NCBI GenBank assembly: GCA_027605045.1
Contig: JAQFWX010000001.1
Span: forward strand, 620,001-684,000
Source: Phallus indusiatus
Taxonomy: Eukaryota > Basidiomycota > Agaricomycetes > Phallales > Phallaceae
Reading direction: 5' to 3'
Length of the DNA stretch: 64,000 bases
In this document: positions 56,559 to 64,000 of the stretch, in pieces
Layout of the letters: each line of letters starts with the position of its first letter
How positions within the stretch are numbered: the first letter of the stretch is position 1
Notes under the pieces: model-generated
Seen by the model: the letters and a program-made list of their open reading frames with translations, nothing else
Databases searched by the model: none
What the model was told of the DNA's origin: nothing
Program-made: the position numbers and the translations under genes

Positions 56559-57791
56559 TTACGATGATGATGATTTTGGCGGTTGACCTGTTATTTTGAC
56601 GGTCAAAACGGCGATAAAACCGTCGATTGCGGTTATATTATTGGGACCGCCGCCAACTGTCAAAAAGTGATTGATGCCATCGCTGAATGATGAAGGTGGT
56701 TCAATACATATCATTATAAAGGGAGTGAACTGGAATGACCTGGTCTTGTTCAAAATACCGCTAACGTATTTGATATCCGTAGTATAGTTGAAACCTCCGA
56801 AGGAAGTGTCGCCAGAAAATGAGGTCGTGTTGCTGACAGCACTAGTGTTAACGAAGTTGTTTGTGATGTTGCCTACGAGCCAATCACTGTGACATTGGAT
56901 TGCTTTAGGTCTGTATGAATTATACGTTCATTTTGACTGAGAACATACCGCCCCAAGTTATAACTATCGCGACGATCAGATTTAGTTAACTTGTTTCAAG
57001 GCAAGGAGCATACCCATTGAATATGATATCATGATCATCTACAAGAAAAAGCATTGAACAACGATCAGGGCTCAGGCTAGAAGGAGGACATACCAGAAGC
57101 AGGTAACTCTATGGACGCGCTGCGTAACGGTCAGTATCAAGTATTGCCATAATGGAGCAACGTACGCAATGAAAACGGCCGAGCTAATTCATATAAGCAT
57201 GATATTAAAGCAAGTGATTGATACGATACACACGTATTAGCGGTTTCTCCGTTTTGTATCCAATATCTAAAATGGCTACCACCATTGAACGTCTCTTGAC
57301 AGGTACCAAGGATGGCATTTCCGAAATCATAACGAATAACAGCAGTTTCATTACCTGAAAGGTATGTCAGATGAGCCTCGAGGTAAGCGATATTAAAAAC
57401 GTACGACCCCCATTTCCATCTCCCAAGTCTGCCATCTGATGACTCCCTATGTGTTGACCAAGACATTCTGTTGAGTATTTGAATGAACTAGCAATAAGGA
57501 GAAGTTACGACGAGACGAGTAGATTTAGGCTTGCGCTTACTTGAAATAGTTCTTCAATCCACCATTGGTACTTTGGTCTATGAGTACACCGTCATCCGAA
57601 TTCCCTGAGATGATAATGTTCAACGGTTCACCCAGACCGGCAGGGAAAGTTTCAAAGCCGAACTAGTGTTTGAATAAGAAAAGCCCGGCGGAAATAAAGG
57701 GAAAAAAACCGACCGTTATCATCTTTCCTCCATGGTTCAATGGGTTTACAAATCCTGAGGAGGTCGATAAGTGCGCACGGCGTGATTTCAT
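56559..57791 (-). CDS. Agaricomycete protein of unknown function (GFETFPAGLGEPLNI family)
   Basis: Ten exons: complement(join(56559..56682,56740..56886,56949..56963,57014..57038,57094..57119,57166..57183,57234..57354,57408..57487,57541..57662,57714..57791)), sum 756 nt, 251 residues. Order: FGFETFPAGLGEPLNIIISG, ECLGQHIGSHQMADLGDGNG, ETAVIRYDFGNAILGTCQET, GGSHFRYWIQNGETANTSAV, DDHDIIFNGYNLGRDWL, FNYTTDIKYVSGILNKTSDG. I recall this pattern from many uncharacterised agaricomycete proteins; no enzyme motif is evident. Four exons are 15-26 nt long. A truncated copy lies at 48880..49215. N-glycosylation sequons suggest an extracellular part, but no signal peptide is seen with this start. Confidence 0.65.
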
Positions 57792-58744
57792 TATACTTTC
57801 GTTCTTTGTGAGATGAAAAAAGCTGATAAAGAGTTGGTATCCACGAGAAGGACTAAAAGGGATAGTTAGGATAAGGATTGTGACTGAGAATGAAGAAGAA
57901 GGAGGGTGCGAGGGGATAATAGGAAAGAGGGTGGGTTGGTAATTGTGACTTTAGGCGCTGGCAGGCAATGAATAGAATGGGCCTTTCGGCATAATGGAGC
58001 CGAAAAAAATGCGAAGAACTGTAAATCTTTCAGGCTTTCAAGTATGTTCACATTTTGAGCTGCAATAAAAAATAACTTTCTTTCAACATATTTCATTTAT
58101 TTTCCTCTCTCTTTTTTTTTGATTTCTCTTGAGAAACTTGGAGCGAGGATAAGAATATGGCGCTCCTCATTGATAAGATAATCAATTACTATTATTAGCT
58201 GGTGTTTATTTATATTGGTAACCAAGCTCGAACACTGAGCTTGGTCAGCAGCAACCATACCGGGAACCTGGCTATATGGTGGCAACTCGGCAGTAATTTG
58301 CCGCTGTTACTGCCATGTCACACGTCACAGCATATTGCTTTTTATTTTTTATTTTTTGTTAGTAATCATAAATAATTAGCTAATGAAGCATATGTCCTTT
58401 TATATCTATTTTTTATTCATCTTCTGTCAATAACTCAAAAACACTTGAGCCATGGATGTTTTTTTGGACTATATTTATTACGCTGGTTATTATAGCTATA
58501 AATAAGAGAAATTGCGGCCAAATTCCGTGATGTGTGTGTGTCTCAGTGGTATGTATGTAGTGCGTGGGAATGCTTTTTTTGTCGACCCGGCGGTTCAATT
58601 CTCCTTGAGGCCTGTTTTTTGCCTGTTGGCTATAAACCTCAAAACAGCGCTTATTTCCGCTGAAATTGTTTGTAAAACTGCTGAGTAGATTCCATAGCAC
58701 AAATTTAAGAGTATCGTTTTGTGAAACAAAATTGAAGCAAAATA

Positions 58745-58815
58745 CAATATCCGCATTCGAACCCGCGACCCACGAGCCCGGCAATCAAGCGCCCGAACCC
58801 TTGAGCCATACGACA
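58745..58815 (-). repeat. Possible tRNA-derived SINE
   Basis: On the minus strand TGGCTCAAGGG (A box) is followed after about 35 bp by GCGGGTTCGAATGC (B box). The arms do not fold into a functional tRNA that I can see, so a SINE head is more likely. Confidence 0.4.
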
Positions 58816-58964
58816 CATGTTGGGGTGTCCGTTTATGGCACAATTGTTTTGTTTATCCCAGAATAGAGTGCAGACGGGACAAAATCAATTTCTCTTAATA
58901 TTCTAAATTCCACATTAAACTGCATAAATAATCAATTTTTCGCAAATATTTTTTTTGTCGCCAG

Positions 58965-59040
58965 GCTGGTGGAACGGGCGCCTCTGAGTTTATCCTGCCG
59001 AAGCAGCCGCTGAGTCAGCTCAGTGTTCGAGCTGTTACTC
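58965..59040 (+). repeat. Possible tRNA-derived SINE, plus strand
   Basis: GCTGGTGGAACGGGCGCC followed by AGTGTTCGAGCTGT, an A-box and B-box pair with tRNA-like spacing. Only weakly supported. Confidence 0.3.
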
Positions 59041-61567
59041 CATTTATATTCAGCAGTAGTATAAAAATAGACAGGTTCTTAAGATAAACCAAACTCGTGC
59101 CAGCGCACACGACTAACGTAGCTAAACCACGTCTCACCCTCCCCAGACTCGCTGTTCGAAAATACATCAACACCCGCGGAAATATGTGATTAACCAATGG
59201 AAAATCAAACACCGGACAAAGGCTACTCATTGTTACATGCTGCAAGCGATGTCTAGGCCCTGGCTGTCCGTGCGCTCAGGAAATTTGAAACTTATGGGAG
59301 ACGAGTTATTACATATATTGCTGGCTGATGATGTCAACTGCTCAGAATGTCCAATCAATAGAAACGACGCTGAAAACAAAATAATCCGAAATTCTTACCG
59401 ACTCGGGTGTTTTAGTAAATTCGACACACACCAGAACAAGAGAGTCTAAACAAAGGTAAAAAAACCATAGCCACAGGGTCAAAACGACAACTCGATGATT
59501 CAAAGTCTCCCAGTGAAGCCAACAATAAATCGGCCGCACAGGATGAGAATGAGCCTGCCACGTCTCCTGGTTCTGAGCAACAGCACAGCTTGTTGAGAAA
59601 GAAAATGAACATGGCGCGGTTATCAAGACGCCAACGGAACTCAGAAGCCAGGCTGCGGTGAAGTTCAAATTGTTGACCGTGTCAAAAAACAACATTTTCA
59701 CCGCGGGAGTCAACCACTGGATTCCGGTCGTCTATGACGACTAATAGCTCCCCGTCATCCTCTTCTGAGGACTACCCTTCCCTCTATCCTTCGGTTGCGG
59801 ATCTCTCTCAATACGATCTCGCTACTCCAGCCCATTTCAATCGCGGGATGGATGGATTATTTACGTCTCTCCTTTACCGATGTTTCGCTTGATATTTCTA
59901 TGGACAGTCCAGAGTTGCTCGACTTCCCCTACAAATTATTTATACGAAAGGATTTGACAGAACAGATTATAACTGACAAATGATCTCTCGCCTTAGCATT
60001 TAACAACAGGACCATCGTCGTCAGATAGTATTTTTCGGAAAGCGAATCAGAAGCCAGGTTTGGCCCAACTTATAATGGTCGAGAAATTGAAGGATCTGCA
60101 AAGCAACCCCGGCCCTTGAATTCTGCGACCACTATGCGTCCTCAGGCGGCTGACTAGCCAACGTACAACAATGCTGCGAATGACTGCGGAGAAGAACCCG
60201 GAATCGCAGCCTATCGATGATGCTGATAGCGCAAGAAAAGAACCGACATATTTGATATTGACAATTGTTGAGTGGCAAATTCAGCGTTGCAATATGGAAA
60301 TCGGCCTCCATAAACGAAAAGTGCCTGGATCAGTCTGATATTTTCCCGGGATGTTGAGAGAATACTATGTGGAGAGTGACTAGTGACTAAGGAAGCTGTG
60401 AGTATATACCAACTTTGTAGGAATTCACTCGCCAGTGCTTGGATTGTTTTGGTCGGGATGGTTGAGGGGTGAAAAAAAATGATTGGTGTATTTGGTTTGG
60501 TTTATTCACGTGACTAAATGTTACAATTGTTTATCTATACCCAAGGGTCCACAATCTTGACTCATCGTCGATTGAATGGTGAGCAACGCTACCTCCTGCC
60601 CTCACCCCAACATATCAGTATAACAATCAGGAGGTAACGACCCTCCCTGTTCCGAATAATCGGTACTTGTGCCCATGTATAACAACTATACATAACAACT
60701 ACAAAATTGGTAACTCCTGAGTCCTGACTCAAATCATTTTGATATCGGCGACTGAGAACATCCTACGGTCAGCTCCTTTACAAGAGAATCCTTACAATCA
60801 GGGAAACAGATGCAGACGCAGTTGTGATAAACCATTCGCCATCAGCGTATGATTTGAACTGGCGAGGTGCTACTTAATACAATGCCACACATATCATCTA
60901 TTCATTCTGAGCTCTGTGCTTACGTGGATAAATTTTGCACGGGCCAATGAAACATAAGGTCTATGTTGTTTATATTTTTTACCGTATATGGTTCATCTTT
61001 CTACTAATCTATGTTGAGATCGTTCCGTGAAAGCTGATGAAGATTTCAAGATCAACTGTTCACATTGATCATTGATATATAATGGGCTTCTGTTGATGGT
61101 TTGTCGGCCAAACCGCAGCATTTGGCAGTTGCGGCAGGCTGGTGACTCCTTAGCAAGTTACATACTAATATCGATGGGTTATCAATTGAATCTTTATGTA
61201 AAAAGAGACTCTCATATACTTACATATGTCTAATTTTGACACCAATTCAATTTGCGAACCACCCGTGTCCGATGTTGTCATTTGAAGGTGAGTTTCTTCA
61301 ATGGCGTTGATGAGTTTGATATCTACATATGTATATAGAAGTACCCTTGACTACCATTGTGAAAAAAAATCTCATTAGAGAAATAGTACAATTTGAGGCA
61401 GCTCCTCGCTGTCAAGGAGGGTGTTGCGAATCGTCAAATGCCCTGCTTATGCAGTCCTTCATCACTTTATCTCTCAATCGCATTGACAGCTGGCTGTCGC
61501 TCGCTCCCAGCCCTCAGCCTGAGGACCTTACTATCTTACTCAGTTTTACTTTTTCGCTTTCTCAGCG

Positions 61568-63412
61568 ATGACATTCTTAAATTTTACAATCCCAAGTAAA
61601 TTCTTCGTTCACACAAATCAAACGGCTAATTCATTGTTCGTTAGGTTCGTCGCCTATGATCAGTTATACGGGAGAATGGCAGGATGGTAATAAGAAAAGG
61701 CTCAACTCACACTTTGCGCTCTTGAACCCGGCTTTTTAGGCTCGACAGTGAATGGTACCTGTGCTTCGAATTCATTACTGCGACAAGGAACCACAAGCGT
61801 TATGTCTAACGACGGTGATGCAACCGCTACATTGACTTTTTTAGGTAATTGCGTTTTGCTTGTTGATTATTTGCATGTCGACTCATGGTCCATAGGTACC
61901 AATATCACGATCTACGGGTGAATTAAATTTTAGACAGAATCTGTGTTTACAAATCTCACCTCTTTGTAGTGAAAAGCCCGATAGTGGAAGTTATTTTGTC
62001 AGTTTGGATAACGGGCCCGCGTTTAATGCCAACGATGAGCACGGCGACAATATTACACCACAGTTTCCCAAAAATTCAAACAATACTACTTCTCACACTG
62101 TTGCGATCAACAACGGGCCTACTCCTAACGGTAGCACTTTTCTCTTAAATTGTATCTCTATTGGCAGAGATATAGGTCCTCCCGGGTAAGATGAATTATT
62201 GTACGACGCGAAAGAAGTTTGTCTGAACATCTTCAGTTATAATAGTTCAATTCTCAATGTGAAAATTGATGATGAATGGCCCTCTATCTCATATATTGGA
62301 GAATGGTCATCGTTTTCTTCGACCTCCGCTTATAACAGCTCTATTCACAGCACATCCAACAAGGGGGATACGGCATCATTCGAGTTTCATGGGAGCTCTA
62401 TTGTATGTTCTTTCTTTTCACACATCAAATTTCAACCCTTTGTTTATGTTTATCTCCTAGGAGCTTTACGGTAATGGAGCGTCGTTTCAAGTTCAAGTTG
62501 ATGATCAACTTCCAACCATTCTAGTTGGACCTCCATTCATTCCTCAATCTCAGCCTTCCTCGACCCTACTTTTCTACACGGATAATTTAGGTGAAAACGA
62601 GACGCACATAATAATATTGACCAATTTCCAATTCGAACCCCTCTTCTTTGATTTTGCAATCATCAGGGGTGCCAGTGGTCAAAAGCAAGTCTTTCAAGTT
62701 CTTTGCAAATAAAGGTATTTCGTTCTTACAGCCTTTTCACTCGTATAGCGTCTCCGGTATTACTCAAGTTCCACAAGATACAAATTTTGATGATCAATCC
62801 ACTGGCCCGTCGATCTCCATTGGAACTATCATTGGAAGTGCGGTCGGTGCCAGTGGTTTCATTATTCTCTGTTTGATTGGCCTTTATTTTCTCCGTCGTC
62901 GTCGACGTATACATAAACTGCGCCACTATCGATCTACTGTGTTAACTGATGATAGTGTCGACGCTGAAGACACGCCATCCGGTGATACTGAAACTCCGGT
63001 CGCCGAGGTTACCCCCTACATGCTACCTAACATGAAGGTGGCTCAGGCTTTTGACGAGGTGTCGACTCCACACCCTACCAATAGTATCGAGTTCGAACTC
63101 GAACCGGGACAAGCCAACCAGGATCCTAATTCAAACAGTCCGGAAATGGATTCTCATCAAATTCCGGCACTGTTCACCTTAACCGACAGTGAAATTGTCG
63201 AATCAAGCCCACAACATCAAGATCAGCTGGTGACTAACGCTAGAACCCCTGAACCTAACGCACACTTCCAGAATCTATCAAACCGATTCCAAGAGGAGTA
63301 TTTAGTCGATGAAGTCCGAGAAAGAGACGCGGGTCGAGTTACTATAGCGAGCTCGACTCGGAGTAGGCTGCCACCTGCTTACAATGAAAGCTGGTCACAT
63401 TCCAGGAGTTAA
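61568..63412 (+). CDS. Single-pass membrane protein with beta-sandwich ectodomain
   Basis: Exons 61568..61595,61645..61686,61740..61844,61896..61917,61970..62185,62237..62402,62461..62688,62732..63412 sum to 1,488 nt, 495 residues. The ectodomain has two similar halves: ISYTGEWQDG with FLGTNITIYG, and ISYIGEWSS with FEFHGSSIELYG. That is a layout I know from uncharacterised basidiomycete surface proteins. Many N-glycosylation sequons. One transmembrane helix (residues about 290-315) is followed by RRRRR as a stop-transfer. The acidic cytoplasmic tail ends with LPPAYNE, a PPxY motif. The predicted start lacks a signal peptide, so an upstream exon is probably missing. Confidence 0.6.
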
Positions 63413-63472
63413 CAACTTTGTAGGAGTCAAGTTGCTTGAGTGTATTTTATCATGCCCGCTTACCGAGTGTCA

Positions 63473-63581
63473 CGTTTAGGGTTTAGGGCGTCTAGTCTCT
63501 AGAAATTAAGGGCTTTAGAGGTTAGGGTTTCAGAGGTTAGAGCTTTAGAGATTAGGGCTAGGACTTAGGGTTTAGGGGTTT
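63473..63581 (+). repeat. Degenerate TTAGGG-rich tract
   Basis: About ten TTAGGG or TTAGAG-like units (TTTAGGGTTTAGGGCG, GAGGTTAGGGTTTCAGAGG, GACTTAGGGTTTAGGGG). TTAGGG is the usual fungal telomere repeat; this is interstitial and heavily diverged. Confidence 0.6.
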
Positions 63582-64000
63582 GTTGTATATATTTTCTCCA
63601 TACTTCAAAATTACGGCTTGTAACAGCTTATGAGCCTTTATCTTCGGGAAGAGAGAATCAGGATTCAAAGGAGGCTAGAATTTGGAGATGATATTTATGT
63701 AATATTTATTGTAATTCTGTTCTTTTGTGTGAGAACGTCTGGAGCGGATGCAAAGCTTCAGGCGTTAAAGGACCAAAATAGGAAGGAATATAAAGGTGGA
63801 TAAAACGAGATCTATACACAAAGAGAAGTAAATACAATAAGTTGGGGTTTTTATAGTAGCGCTATTCAATTAATAATCCAAGTAAAATTGACTTTGAAAT
63901 ATAAGATCGAGCAAAATGTCCTCGGAATAGTTCTTTAATCCGCGGCCCTCACATTTTGGTTCTTTTTCATTCTGAGAGTAACGGTGCGTGACGCGATGAT
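63582..64000. other. Right edge, no gene seen
   Basis: AT-rich sequence after the telomere-like tract. No supported feature. Confidence 0.4.

Larger units (their letters stand above)
57792..61567. other. Gene-poor interval
   Basis: Contains the promoter side of the gene at 57791 and long AT-rich stretches. A short serine-rich frame begins MTTNSSPSSSSEDYPSLYPS at 59734 and stops after about 50 codons, perhaps a gene relic. Two tRNA-like segments are listed separately. No intact gene supported. Confidence 0.35.

Noticed and set aside
58745..58815. A genuine tRNA gene
   Set aside because: A and B boxes are present but acceptor and anticodon stems could not be formed.

Overview
The window looks like nuclear DNA of a filamentous basidiomycete, most likely an agaricomycete. 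Genes are split by many 50-66 bp GT-AG introns. It carries a KDZ DNA transposon and families I associate with agaricomycetes: DUF6533-type membrane proteins, an OTT_1508-like deaminase and several lineage-restricted proteins of unknown function. Exon structures were read by eye from splice sites, frame and family similarity. For seven genes the exon sum is an exact multiple of three.

Layout. 0-2.8 kb: three tandem small secreted peptide genes (51-55 aa), of which the first is broken. 3.2-12.8 kb: a conserved housekeeping block with cystathionine gamma-synthase (-), a base-exchange type phosphatidylserine synthase (-), a divergent deaminase-fold gene (+) and a secreted dipeptidyl-peptidase 5-like S9 peptidase (+). 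13.2-14.2 kb: an acetoacetate decarboxylase-like gene (-) with a one-base frameshift. 14.24-22.73 kb: a structurally complete 8,490 bp KDZ transposon with 559 bp terminal inverted repeats, an 8 bp target duplication, an intact 960-residue transposase and two accessory genes. It sits 31 bp upstream of the broken gene's start codon. 22.7-37 kb: repeat-rich DNA with two hairpin elements, six LTR-like elements (one nested), a CACTA-like and a Mutator-like non-autonomous element, and two ruined DUF6533 genes. 37-55.6 kb: five more DUF6533 paralogs, an intact paralog of the acetoacetate decarboxylase-like gene, and a recurring intergenic module, so much of this stretch arose by segmental duplication. 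56.5-57.8 kb: a ten-exon gene of unknown function whose truncated copy lies at 48.9 kb. 57.8-61.5 kb: largely gene-poor. 61.6-63.4 kb: a single-pass membrane protein gene, followed by a degenerate TTAGGG-rich tract.

How it works together. The left block is metabolic housekeeping: methionine synthesis, phospholipid synthesis, peptide turnover. The centre and right are a birth-and-death landscape in which a multi-spanning membrane-protein family was amplified to seven copies while transposons inserted into and between the copies. The most unusual items are this seven-gene cluster (extracellular N-terminus with a sequon in every copy, a conserved acidic-tail motif, 5-8 nt microexons), the intact KDZ element, the tandem secreted-peptide family, and a two-copy hairpin repeat.
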